From assembly GCA_947069175.1 (NCBI GenBank), contig CAMTDV010000003.1:31963353-32027352 (forward strand): 64,000 nucleotides of DNA, read 5' to 3'. Position numbers and translations under genes: made by a program. Source of the DNA: Scalesia atractyloides (Eukaryota > Streptophyta > Magnoliopsida > Asterales > Asteraceae). The notes under the pieces are model-generated. The model was not told the DNA's origin, did not search any database, and saw only the letters and a program-made list of their open reading frames with translations. This document shows, in pieces, positions 10,216-20,134 of this stretch. The stretch's first letter is position 1, and each line of letters begins with the position of its first letter.

Positions 10216-10839
10216 ATGTCATCATCATCATCATCATCATCCGACAAACTTACGCAACCAAGGGCGCCAGGAAAGGCACCTATGGTGGAACCTTTACCAT
10301 CTTATGGCGTGGAGACACGCTCAGCTGCGAGGAAAAGGCTCGCTCTAGGGGAGGAGTCGTCCTCACGCCCGACCATGGCTGTGCCGGTCGAACCGGTTAA
10401 CTCGTTAGAAGTAGGGAACGACCTACTTAGAGATATGATAAGAACGCAACAAGAACAACTAGAAAGAATGCATGAAACCATCCTAGCACAGGGATGGATG
10501 ATACGACAATTGACAGGTAAGACTGGATCGCTCGAGGAAGAGCAACATGAGAGCAAGATAGCTCGTAACACTTCGGCTAGAGATCTTCGTGCGGAGCAGC
10601 TAAGGGCTGACTGGCTCGAAGACAGGGTTCTTGAGTCTAGCTGGAGAATTCAAGAACTAGAACAGAATCAGGCACCTGTACCAGTACCCGCACCGGCACC
10701 GGCCCCTCCAATGCCGTTAGAGGACCCAGAGGAGGATCCAGAGGAGGATTCGGAGAAAGACCCGGCTGTAGAAGCTGGAAACGCCACGGGGGATGACGGC
10801 AACGATAGCAACTTGGGAGATGGAGATGTAGAAGACTAA
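10216..10839 (+). CDS. Element B1: pre-gag ORF (ORF0), coiled-coil acidic protein
   Basis: An intact frame of 207 codons with its own ATG and no match to Gag or enzyme motifs. The N-terminus is a serine run encoded by TCA repeats. A basic SAARKRLALGEE segment follows (about 36-46). Then comes a long charged helix-prone segment (about 66-150; for example LLRDMIRTQQEQLERM, and later LRAEQLRADWLEDRVLESS) that looks like a coiled coil, a Pro-Val/Ala-Pro linker (about 154-167) and a very acidic tail rich in EDPEE. The B2 copy (53929-54555) keeps the frame with many silent and conservative changes, which suggests it was once under selection. It lies 191 bases after the PBS. Function unknown; a structural or RNA-binding accessory is possible. 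Confidence 0.75.
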   Translation: MSSSSSSSSDKLTQPRAPGKAPMVEPLPSYGVETRSAARKRLALGEESSSRPTMAVPVEPVNSLEVGNDLLRDMIRTQQEQLERMHETILAQGWMIRQLTGKTGSLEEEQHESKIARNTSARDLRAEQLRADWLEDRVLESSWRIQELEQNQAPVPVPAPAPAPPMPLEDPEEDPEEDSEKDPAVEAGNATGDDGNDSNLGDGDVED

Positions 10840-10883
10840 CTCGTCTCGCCAATCCCCGCTTTGTTTTCTTTAGTTTATCTGAA

Positions 10884-12000
10884 ATGGCAACTGGACGTCG
10901 CGGAAACCTCAACATGTCACCGAAGAATTGGCCGCAATGATCCAAGAACATGTGAATGCTGCTCTGGCAGTTTTCCAAAACCAACCAGCAGCAGGAGGGG
11001 GGTCTTAACCCCTACAAGATGTTCCTCGATACGAAACCGAGCAAATTCACGGGTGTAGAAGGACCCATAGGACTAGTCCGTTGGATCGAAAAGTCCGAAT
11101 CAGTGTTCGAAAGGTGCAATTGCCTTGAGGCCAATAAGGTCAAGTATGCTGCCTCAACGCTGGAAGATGGGGCATTAACCTGGTGGAACGCGCAAGTCCA
11201 AACGCATGGACTTATTGCTGCAAATGCAATGGCCTGGGCCGAGTTTAAGGCCCTAACCAAAGAAGAGTATAGTCCGCGAGACAGAGTTCAACAATTGGAG
11301 CAAACATTATGGAACCACAAGATGGTGGGATCTGAAATCGAAGCATACACATCAAAACATCACGATTTGGTATTTCTATGTCCCGATCTAGCCAACACTG
11401 TTGAGAAACGACTCAAGTTTTACCTTGGGGGTCTGGTCTCGGAGATTCAGGGTATGGTGATGGCTAGCAACCCTGCAACTGAACATCAAGCAATCAGGTT
11501 GGCGCACAAACTCACCGATAAGGCGGTGGAACAAAAGAAGTTGCCAGCTCGGGGTACGACTGAAGTTGCCCCTGATAATAAAAGAAAGTTTGAAGACTCG
11601 TCTGCTCGACAGTCTTCGTCATCCCAGCCACAATAGGGGAACCAGAAACGGTTCAATAATTACAACAGCCACCGCGGTCACCAAAACCAGCCCGCCAACA
11701 ACAACCAGAACGCAAGCGGCTATGTAGGTCGAAAGCCGCAGTGCAATCGCTGTAATCTTCATCATCACGGCCCTTGTGCCGGGAATCGCTGCCAACGATG
11801 TGGCAAGGTGGGACATGCGGCAAAGGATTGTCGCGGGGAAATCATGTCCCGAGAAAACCAAAATCAACCCCAGGGCCAGCAACAGGGTGTTAACCGGGGA
11901 TGCTATCAGTGTGGTAGCACTGCCCACAGCTGCGTAACAACAACAACAATGGTGGGAACAACCACAACCACAATAACCACAACAACAATAATGGAAATGG
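10884..12000 (+). pseudogene. Element B1: Gag (capsid and zinc knuckles), frameshifted
   Basis: Gag forms the virus-like particle and binds genomic RNA. The start ATG at 10884 (MATGRRGNL) is the one shared with B2. A one-base loss near 10914 relative to B2 leads to a stop at 10938, and a second shift near 10978 puts the downstream frame back in phase, open from 10956 to 11633. That part has the Ty3-type capsid motif LTWWNAQVQ, then EEYSPRDRVQQLEQ. A TAG at 11634 precedes the nucleocapsid. The first knuckle (CQRCGKVGHAAKDC) is intact; the second, starting CYQCGSTAH, has lost its last Cys to an 18-20 base deletion. Compared with B2, an 80-base segment with GT-AG ends is exactly absent at about 10993. 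Confidence 0.9.
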
Positions 12001-13563
12001 TGGCACCGGAGGTGCCAAAGGTCGCGCATTTAGTTGGGCCGCGGAGAGGCCAGAAACGACTCGAACGTGGTCACCGGTAAGTTTCCCCTTAATGAACATT
12101 TTGCTACTGTGCTTTTTGATACGGGTGCGGATAGGAGTTTTATATCTGAGTCTTTTAGGAAGAACCTAAATCTCACGCCTAAACCCTTAGAGACCCCTTA
12201 TATCATAGAACTAGCCGATGGTAAATCGGTAGACGTGACCCATATAGTATCCGGCTGTCAACTCAAACTCGTGGGTCACACCTTTACCATTGATCTAATG
12301 ACAACTACTCTGGGAAGTTTTGACATGGTAGTCGGAATGGACTGGCTATCCGACGTCCGAGCTGAAATTCTCTGTTTCGAAAAATCTATCCGTATTCCGC
12401 TCTCTAACGATGAAATCTTGACGGTGCAAGGCGAGAAGGCAGGCGCCGTCACAAACATCATCTCTTACATGCAAGCGCAGAAGTATCTTCGGAGGAAGAA
12501 CCCTTTCGCTTTACTCGCACTGGTTACCGAACAGCCTAAGGACGAGAAACGTATAGAAGACATCCCCGTCGTCCATGATTTTTCTGATGTATTCCCAGAG
12601 GAGTTACCTGGTCTCCCACCCCATCGACAATTGGAGTTTGAAATTGAATTGGCGAACCATGCAACTCCTATCGCCAAGGCCCCATACCGCCTAGCTCCAG
12701 CCGAGCTGCAGGAGCTGTCTACCCAACTTCAGGAGCTGTTAGAAAGGGGATTTATCCGACCAAGCGCTTCGCCATGGGGAGCTCCAGTCCTTTTTGTCAA
12801 GAAGAAGGACGGGACCTTCCGCATGTGCATCGACTACAGGGAACTCAACAAGGTTACTGTTAAGAACCGATACCCGTTACCTCGCATCGACGATCTCTTC
12901 GACCAACTGCAAGGGTCAAGCTACTACTCCAAGATTGACCTACGGTCCGGTTATCACCAGCTACGCGTCAGGGAGGAGGATATCGCTAGGACGGCATGTC
13001 GTACTCGGTATGGCCATTATGAGTTCTTGGTCATGCCCTTCGGTCTCACCAACGCACCCGCGGTGTTCATGGACCTCATGAACCGTGTGTGTAAACCATA
13101 CCTCGACAAGTTTGTCATTGTGTTCATCGATGACATACTCATCTACTCTAAAGGTGAAGAAGAACATGCTGAACATCTACGATTACTGCTGGTATTACTT
13201 CAACAGGAGAAACTATATGCCAAGCTTTCAAAGTGTGATTTCTGGATTCGGGAAGTTCAGTTCCTCGGGCATATCGTAAATGAAAAGGGTATCCACGTCG
13301 ACCCTGCCAAGATTGAAGCTATCAAAAACTGGGAAGCACCCAGGACACCGACGGAGATCCGCCAATTTTTGGGTTTGGCTGGTTACTACAGACGTTTCAT
13401 CGAGGGATTTTCAAAGATCACGCAACCGCTTACTACCCTCACCCAGAAAGGCATCAAGTATGCTTGGGGTGACAAGCAGGAAGCGGCATTTCAATTGCTG
13501 AAACAGAAACTTTGTAGTGCACTCCATTCAGGGGTTGGGATGCGTACTCATGCAACGCGATAA
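12001..13563 (+). CDS. Element B1: protease and reverse transcriptase part of pol
   Basis: A continuous frame that enters from gag. The aspartic protease has its DTG triplet at 12118-12126 in LFDTGADRS, and the MDWLSD signature. The reverse transcriptase has YRLAPAE, FVKKKDGTFRMCIDYRELN, PRIDDLFDQLQG, KIDLRSGYHQ, the catalytic FIDD near 13123 (FVIVFIDDILIYSK) and FLGLAGYYRRFI. One oddity in the palm is CRTRYGHYEF, where most copies have FRTRYGHYEF. The frame ends early: a deletion of about 57 bases near 13524 shifts it and adds an unrelated tail. Copies C, B2 and H carry the same domains. The start of the listed frame is not a real initiation codon; pol should be made as a Gag-Pol fusion. Confidence 0.93.
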
Positions 13564-13765
13564 GGTCGTCACGTATGCGTCCCGACAATTTAAGGTTCAC
13601 GAGAAAAATTACACAACGCATGACCTGGAATTGGGAGCAGTAGTGTTTGCACTTAAGATTTGGAGACACTACCTCTATGGAACGAAGTGCACAATCTTTA
13701 CAGACCACAAGAGCCTCCAACACATCTTTGATCAGAAGGAGTTGAACATGCGACAGCGTCGCTAG
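13517..13765 (+). pseudogene. Element B1: RNase H, 5' part deleted
   Basis: RNase H removes the RNA strand during reverse transcription. This frame has GLGCVLMQRD, YASRQFKVHEKNYTTHDLELGAVVFALK and FTDHKSLQHIFDQKEL. B2 has DDFVVYCDTS before these motifs; B1 lacks that segment, including the first catalytic Asp. B2 shows CCATTC on both sides of the segment missing from B1, so a deletion between short direct repeats explains it. A TAG at 13766 separates this frame from integrase. Confidence 0.9.
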
Positions 13766-13774
13766 GTCGAACTC

Positions 13775-15364
13775 TTGAACGATTATGAATGTGCCATTCG
13801 GTATCACCCGGGTAAAGCTAACGTGGTAGCTGATGCCCTCAGTAGGAAGGAACACTTGAAACCGCGTCGGGTACGAGCATTACAGCTCACCATTCATTCG
13901 GGGTTACCCGAACAGATACGCGACGCGCAGTTAGAAGCGGTTAAGGAAGAAAACATCAAGGCCGAATCGGTGGGAAAAATGGAACGCGATTGGGAAGTAA
14001 AACCCAATGGAACCCGGTATTTCATGATGCGCATATGGGTACCTCTCTACGGAAACCTTAGAGAGCTAGTCATGGACGAAGCTCACAAATCCCGATACTC
14101 TGTCCATCCTGGTTCGGATAAGATGTATCAAGACCTTAAAGTTGCGTATTGGTGGCCCAACATGAAAGCTGATATAGCCACCTACGTGAGTAAGTGTTTG
14201 ACTTGTGCAAAAGTCAAGGTAGAGTATCAAAAGCCATCGGGGCTACTCCAACAACCTAAGATCCCAGTGTGGAAATGGGATCAGATCTCGATGGATTTCA
14301 TCACTAAACTCCCGCGAACTTTGGGTGGTTGCGATACCATCTGGGTAATCGTGAATCGTTTAACTAAGTCCGCACACTTCCTAGCTATTAAAGAAACAGA
14401 TAAGATGGAGAAGTTGACTCGCATCTACATTAAGGAAGTAGTTTCTCGGCACGGAGTGCCAACGTCCATCATCTCAGACAGAGATGCTCGCTTCACATCC
14501 AACTTTTGGCAGTCACTTCAGAAAGCGTTGGGCACACGCTTAGATATGAGCACTGCTTATCACCCTCAGACTGATGGTCAAAGCGAAAGGACCATACAGA
14601 CCTTGGAAGACATGCTTAGGGCATGCGTAGTAGACTTCGGAAATAGTTGGGAAATCCACCCGCCTTTAGTGGAATTCTCGTATAACAACAGTTACCATAC
14701 GAGTATATCGGCAGCACCGTTTGAGGCGTTATACGGTCGTAAATGTAGATCACCGGTCTGTTGGGCAGAAGTCGGTGACAGTCAACTCACAGGCCCTGAT
14801 TTGATACTTGAAGCTACTGAAAAGATTGTACAAATCAGAAACCGCATGGCGGCGGCACGAGATCGACAGAAAAGCTACGCTGATCAACGACGCAAACTGC
14901 TCGAATTTCAAGTAGGCGACCGCGTCCTACTAAAGGTGTTACCCTGGAAGGGTGTAATCTGCTTTGGAAAACGAGGCAAACTAAACCCACGGTACGTAGG
15001 TCCGTTTGTGATCTTGAAACGTATTGGACCCGTAGCTTATCAATTAGACCTTCCTGCCGAACTCAGTGGAGTTCACAACGTTTTTTACGTGTCAAATCTG
15101 AAGAAGTGTCTATCGGATGAAACCCTAATCATTCCATTGGACGAGATCCAAGTGGATGAACAACTGCACTTTGTGGAACAACGTATCGAGATCATGGATC
15201 GTGAGATCAAGACTCGAAGGCATAGCAAGATTCCGATCCTTAAGGTTTGTTGGGACTCTAAGCGTGGACCGGAGTTCACGTGGGAAAGAGAGGACCAAAT
15301 GAAAAAAAGCAAATACCCACACCTCTTCGCAGCTGAGCAGCAAACTAACGATACCAGCAACTAA
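13775..15364 (+). CDS. Element B1: RNase H end, integrase and chromodomain-like tail
   Basis: An open frame of 529 codons. It begins with the end of the connection region (YHPGKANVVADALSRK), then the HHCC zinc module (YSVHPGSDKMYQ ... CLTCAKVK), then the catalytic core: D173 in SMDFITKLP, D235 in ISDRDARF and E271 in QSERTIQ, with exactly 35 residues between the last two, so the DD35E triad is complete. The GPF and GVHNVFYVSNLKKC segments lead to a C-terminal domain ending WDSKRGPEFTWEREDQMK, which resembles the chromodomain of Tekay-type elements, thought to steer insertion toward heterochromatin. It inserts the cDNA into the genome. The TAA stop overlaps the first base of a palindrome at 15364. 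Confidence 0.95.
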   Translation: MNDYECAIRYHPGKANVVADALSRKEHLKPRRVRALQLTIHSGLPEQIRDAQLEAVKEENIKAESVGKMERDWEVKPNGTRYFMMRIWVPLYGNLRELVMDEAHKSRYSVHPGSDKMYQDLKVAYWWPNMKADIATYVSKCLTCAKVKVEYQKPSGLLQQPKIPVWKWDQISMDFITKLPRTLGGCDTIWVIVNRLTKSAHFLAIKETDKMEKLTRIYIKEVVSRHGVPTSIISDRDARFTSNFWQSLQKALGTRLDMSTAYHPQTDGQSERTIQTLEDMLRACVVDFGNSWEIHPPLVEFSYNNSYHTSISAAPFEALYGRKCRSPVCWAEVGDSQLTGPDLILEATEKIVQIRNRMAAARDRQKSYADQRRKLLEFQVGDRVLLKVLPWKGVICFGKRGKLNPRYVGPFVILKRIGPVAYQLDLPAELSGVHNVFYVSNLKKCLSDETLIIPLDEIQVDEQLHFVEQRIEIMDREIKTRRHSKIPILKVCWDSKRGPEFTWEREDQMKKSKYPHLFAAEQQTNDTSN

Positions 15365-15382
15365 ATTTTCGGGACGAAAATT
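15364..15382 (+). promoter_or_regulatory. Stop-codon-proximal palindrome in B1
   Basis: AATTTTCG and CGAAAATT form an 8-bp inverted repeat around GGA, directly at the integrase stop codon. A second copy lies at 15605-15623 next to the real 3' LTR. Related palindromes occur in elements C and A3. Confidence 0.85.
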
Positions 15383-15641
15383 CTTTCAACATGGGGATGA
15401 TGTGACAACCTGGGAATTTCTCATAATTTCGCGTACCATTGTTAACTAAATCCTTGTGCATGGCACTTGGGAATCTTTGTGCATGGCACTTGGGAATCTC
15501 TTGTAATTTCGCGTACCATTGTTAACGAACTAAATCTGTGTGCATGGCACTCTAAACATGTACGCTGCATTCTAAACCGCGTTTACTCTAAACCGCGTTT
15601 ACTCAATTTTCGGGACGAAAATTCTTTCAACATGGGGATAA
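15365..15641 (+). repeat. Element B1: duplicated region before the 3' LTR, with purine tract
   Basis: The block palindrome + TTCTTTCAACATGGGGAT + TGTGACA occurs twice: at 15364-15408 it is followed by a pseudo LTR start (TGTGACAACCTGGG), and at 15605-15650 by the true LTR. Between them lie tandem copies of a TTGTGCATGGCACTTGGGAATC motif (15451-15500). The AACATGGGGATAA purine stretch just before 15642 is the likely plus-strand primer. Confidence 0.85.
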
Positions 15642-17403
15642 TGTGACATCCCGGTTTTTCAGATATCTTAAACGCACTACTTCACGGTTATTCATTCCTA
15701 CGTTAAATTGATTCGGAGACTTAAATTGCACGCTCGAAATAATTACCATAATTTCGTGAACTTATCAAATGAATTACGTGCTATGTGTATTAAACGTTTA
15801 TAAGTTGGTGAATTATTATGTGATGTTCGATTTCGTGAATTGTTTTAGTTATGAAATATATATAGTAAATATATAGACGAATCGAACCGAACCGCGACAC
15901 GAGCCGGCCTCATTTCCTTGCGACTCAAGGAGTTAACCAAACTTGAGGACCAAGTGTTAGACCCAAACCAACCCACCCGAACCCCTTTGCGGCCGCGAGC
16001 ATCCCAAACCATAAACCCTTCCCTTTCCCTTGTCTCTTGCGCTATATATACACACACATGCATGCTTTGCTTCACAAAAACAAAACACAAAAAAAAAAAA
16101 AAACCCTAGTTGAGAAATCAGCCGACGGCAGCCCTCATTCACCTTCTTGATCGCAAACAACTTGGCTACACCTCTCTTGATCGCGGCAGCCCTCCCTTCG
16201 CCATTCTCCTTCTCGGTCGCGATTCTCTTTGATCATCGGTTCCCGATCTCACTCACGGTTCATTAATCTTATTGTTAAAGGTTAGGATTTATCATTGTTT
16301 GCAAGATCATATGTGGATTTATAAACTCTTGATCATGTTTGAATGTAGTATTATGTGTTAGCCGATTTATTTATGCTTGGTTGCTAGTATGATGATTAGC
16401 GGAATTAAGAAACGTTAGGCTGTGTTTTGTTTGATAAAAACTATAGGATATGATTAGGGTTTGCATGAGTATGATGTATATGATGATATATGACTGGAAA
16501 AATCTGTTCTTGATCGTTTACATTAACATATTGATTGTTTAAGCGTGTTAGATTGCGATAAAATGCTGAAATCAGGATGCTGAATGTTGTTTACAGCCAA
16601 CTTCAACTGGCTGTAACTTGCTTATTATTTATCGAAAAACGGATTTTCTGAAGTCTAAAACGTAGAGTTTTGAAAAACGCTTCTAATGGCGCTGGATTCA
16701 TATTTTCTGAAGTCGTTTGATATTTTTAAGTGGCCAATTAAGTTCAGTAACTGAAGCTGTGAAAATTCTGAAAATTTGTTAGTTGTTTATCGAGTCGGAT
16801 CTAATAATTTGTAGGGATTCGAATCATGAAATTTGTACAGCAACTAGATATGGAAATTTCCGGAAAACTCTCACTGGAATTTTGTTAATTGGACAAACGG
16901 TGATTTTTAAATAAATTCTTCCGTGGACTGCAGTCAGAAAGCGACGAATCTGACTGCAGCCTAGTATATTAATGTTTATGAATAATTGGTAAAGTGTTAA
17001 GACTTGAAAAATTTATATAAAATTCTAAAGTATAGTTGTTACCTTCTGTAAAATAATTGGAATTTTTGGAACATTGGAACTATTTTATAAAAATCCTTGA
17101 AAACAGCCTAATTATGAGTATATAAGCTGAAACTTGATAACTTGCGAATGTATGTACCAAAGTGTTGTATGAATTGATTGTGTTCATGATAAGTTGTTTT
17201 GATCACTATATTGGCATGATGATACTTGCATGCATGATTTGAGTTTTAGGAATTGTCATTGTATGAACCGCATTGTGTGTTAGTATGTGTAAGACTTGTA
17301 TCAGTGTGATCGCACACTAACTCTAAATCAATTGACTTGTTAGGATGCAATTAGCGGTCCCATCATTTGCAACTTCTGTGTTACACTAACCGAGCAACTA
17401 AAG

Positions 17404-18106
17404 GTGAGTTCACGGCCCCTAATTTTATCCGGTTTTAAACAACAGGGGGAGAAACATGTATACACTCTACAACTCTATCTTTTTACGTTATAAGAAATTA
17501 ACGTCACTTAACTATTCGGTAACTAAGTTAATGTTAATGTACGTTATGGTCACTAAGCAGCTACATAACACAAGTCCTCGACAATCTCTCGGATCGTTAG
17601 TATTGGGTTTAAATAGCGGGGAAATTATAAGTAGTACTACTGGGCCCGACAAGCACCATCCGAGCTAGTCGCGCTAGCCGACCGGGTATGGTCAACGGGT
17701 GAATAATTTGGCCTAACTTCGCCATGGTCAGTGATAGGCCTGGCAACACGGAGGCACAACAGTCAGCTTCGATCGCGAACACTTACGTGACATAACTTTA
17801 GGCTAGCTACCTATATATATTAACATTGAACTTAATTACGAATCAACAATATTATCCCGGGTTAGGGATAATGGAACCAACAACATTATTATTCCGGGTA
17901 AGGAATAATGGAACTATCATTATTATTCCGGGTAAGGAATAATGGAACTATCAGTATTATTCCGGGTTGGGAATAATGGAACTAAATCGTTATCCCGGGT
18001 TAGGGATAACGGGGAAAAAAACTGATAACCGAACAAACGAATTTATGAAAACCTGTGAACTCACTCTTCTTTAATGTTGACACTTGTTTCTTTACATGTT
18101 TCTCAG
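17404..18106 (+). other. Predicted LTR intron, family B reference copy
   Basis: CTAAAG|GTGAGTTC at 17398-17411 is a near-perfect plant 5' splice site. TTTCTTTACATGTTTCTCAG ending at 18106 is a strong pyrimidine-rich 3' splice site, followed by GACGC. The predicted intron is 703 bases and lies downstream of the TATA box, so in an RNA starting in the 5' LTR it would fall in the untranslated leader. All family B LTRs here that keep the region also keep both sites. Not proven; a transcript read across the junction would decide. Confidence 0.5.
17851..18013 (+). repeat. Hairpin array in the B1 3' LTR (5 units)
   Basis: Five units of the same hairpin repeat as in the 5' LTR, one fewer than there. 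The array lies inside the predicted LTR intron. Confidence 0.9.
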
Positions 18107-18451
18107 GACGCTAGGAGCTCTAGGTGCACTCACTTGCATCGATCAAGACACCTTTTATCGAGTCTCATTTACAAACATTGTTTTGGGTTTTTCATTTGTT
18201 TTGGCGTTTGTGTTGGCGCCCGTTTCTCTACTTATTTTTATGCTTCCGCTCAACCATAACAACTAATGCTTCCGCAAAACATTAGAAACTAACTAAGGCA
18301 ATATAAAATCTACAATGAATGGTTAAACAAATGATTTTGGAAAACGTATTATCAAATCATATAGAGTCGTTCAACGTACTAGTGTCTCAGATTCTGGTTT
18401 GTTCACACGCCTCGCGGTAAAACTCCGCAAGTGGAAATTGAGGGTGTGACA

Positions 18452-18456
18452 CGTGG
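18452..18456. repeat. B1 target site duplication, right copy
   Basis: CGTGG directly after the TGTGACA end of B1; identical to 7855-7859. Confidence 0.97.
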
Positions 18457-19129
18457 ACATTATCTAATGTAATGAGCTGAGGATATCAAGGACATGGTAA
18501 TTTAACCCCTGATGTTTAAGTTATCAAACAAAACTGATTAAAACGGAATATGCGGATTACTAGCCACAATCCAGCATTCGATTGATCCCATTTTCGACCA
18601 AGCGGTAATAATTTACCGTATCCCAAGCCCGTATAGGGAAAATGAGTCAAGAATATTTACCTGAGCTAGTCTTGATTTAAAAATGCAAGATTTTCTATCT
18701 CATCCGTATCCAAAATGAATTAAGTGCAGATAGCATTTACCGGAAGGCTCTAGTATAGATTATGGCATAAGCTAACCAATTAAATACTAACGGTCTTATT
18801 TAAGTCATAGACTTAGACCGAGTAGTGTACAGGATCATAGACGTATAGCGCTTAATTAAACGATAACCAGATAGAATGTAGTTTAAACCGACAAGTACTT
18901 TGACTTGCATAATATGGGAAAACTATAAACATTCTGGATTATGAAACTTAAATGACAAGGTTAGACCCGTTTTGGTTAATTTTCGTAAAATAGTTACATA
19001 TACTTAACCGTACGCATATTAGCGATATCAGGTAACCGGATAAGTCATGGACAAGTTCTATATGCCATTATAATTTAAATAACTTGTAAGATCAGCAGGA
19101 TATCAACTTATATGCCCGTTAAGGTTTTA

Positions 19130-19800
19130 AATGAAATTATGCCTCATAAGGGCATTCTGGTATTTAATACCATATAAAAGGAACTTGAATATATACTTTA
19201 ATGTTATTACTATAAGTATTCTGGAATAATAACTTATTAAGATATAATATCCGTAGGATGTTAATTATATGTGTAATTTATCTTTTATGACCAAATTATG
19301 CACCGAAGGGGCATTTGGTCATTTTACACATAGTTTATAAATTATCTGTGATTATGAGTTTATAGCATGTACCTATTGTAAATATTTAAAATAAGTTTTA
19401 AAATCAGTAGGTAACAAGTCTTGGTCAAATAATATCGTTTAAAACCATACTATGCGCCGAAACGACGTTTATGTTGTAAAATGACGTTTTATGCGATGTT
19501 TAATGAAAACTGATGTTCAGGTCAGATTAAAATGTCTTAGATATATTATATAATATAACATATCAGTAGGTAAAAGATTTACCTTCAAAAGATGTGATTA
19601 AAACCATTTTATGAGCCACAAGGGCTAAATTGTCATTTATCGACATAATTCAAGTACCTGCTTGTAAACTTAATTTATAATCTAGTTTGATATCCAAATA
19701 ATCCTACTTATAATATTATATCAGTAAGAAACTTATTTTCAAGTTCATTATCATTAAAATCTTGATTTACGCAAAAAGGACATTTTAGTAAAAAATGACA
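19130..19800 (-). repeat. 158-160 bp monomer array in the A2 LTR
   Basis: Five degenerate units marked by a GCRCCGAAGGGGCATTTGGTC-like core at about 19141, 19302, 19455, 19615 and 19776. They are the counterpart of the array in A3 on the other strand. Confidence 0.75.
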
Positions 19801-20134
19801 TAATTACGGAACTTGCGCATAAATTCAGATTCTGATTATGATCATGTAATATTACCTCAGAGGGTTTTGATACATTATTACTATTATAATGCTACTTTAG
19901 ATCAGTACCTAACTAATCTAAATCGGGTCAGAATCAAAAGTCAAAGCAGAAGTGAAACTTCTCGACTTTCGGTTTCGAACCTACCCCAGAACTGAAATTG
20001 ACGAGCCGAACATGTTCTTACATGTTCTAATAATTATTACCAACTTGTTTAAGTGCCAAAAAAGGTTCCATAAACTATAAGATCAAATTATAATTTTTCC
20101 AAAAAATGGCTTCATAACTTTGACCCGTCAATTG

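Larger units (their letters stand above)
7860..18451 (+). mobile_element. Element B1: complete nested Ty3/gypsy chromovirus-type retrotransposon
   Basis: A 10.6-kb element with both LTRs (7860-10010 and 15642-18451), a PBS, a pre-gag ORF, gag, protease, reverse transcriptase, RNase H, integrase with a chromodomain-like tail, and a purine tract. It is flanked by a perfect 5-bp target duplication. The order protease-RT-RNase H-integrase and the C-terminal WDSKRGPEFTWE motif fit the chromovirus Tekay/Del group, which has long LTRs. It cannot move by itself: gag is frameshifted, and RNase H has lost its first catalytic residue. Confidence 0.95.
15642..18451 (+). mobile_element. Element B1: 3' LTR (full length)
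   Basis: A 2810-bp LTR from TGTGACATCCCGG to GAGGGTGTGACA. The TATA box is at 16043-16050. It keeps the 665-bp segment missing from the 5' LTR. It contains the predicted splice donor (17404) and acceptor (18105-18106) and a hairpin array of five units at 17851-18013. Confidence 0.95.
18452..20134 (-). mobile_element. Element A2: inverted family A LTR, second part
   Basis: It resumes the A2 LTR after B1 (right target copy CGTGG at 18452-18456) and matches the reverse complement of 42080-43780 in A3. It contains the degenerate 158-160 bp monomers. It stops at GTCAATTG where element C begins; the rest of the LTR does not reappear in the window. Confidence 0.9.

Noticed and set aside
11619..12029. 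Antisense frames over the nucleocapsid region (for example 11619-12029 and 55634-56017 minus)
   Set aside because: They are the reverse of Asn- and Gln-rich repeats and carry no motif.
12078..12090. Strong donor-like ACCGGTAAGT in the protease coding region of B1 and B2
   Set aside because: It is fully explained by the conserved TGKFP codons. No matching acceptor with a copy lacking the segment was found.
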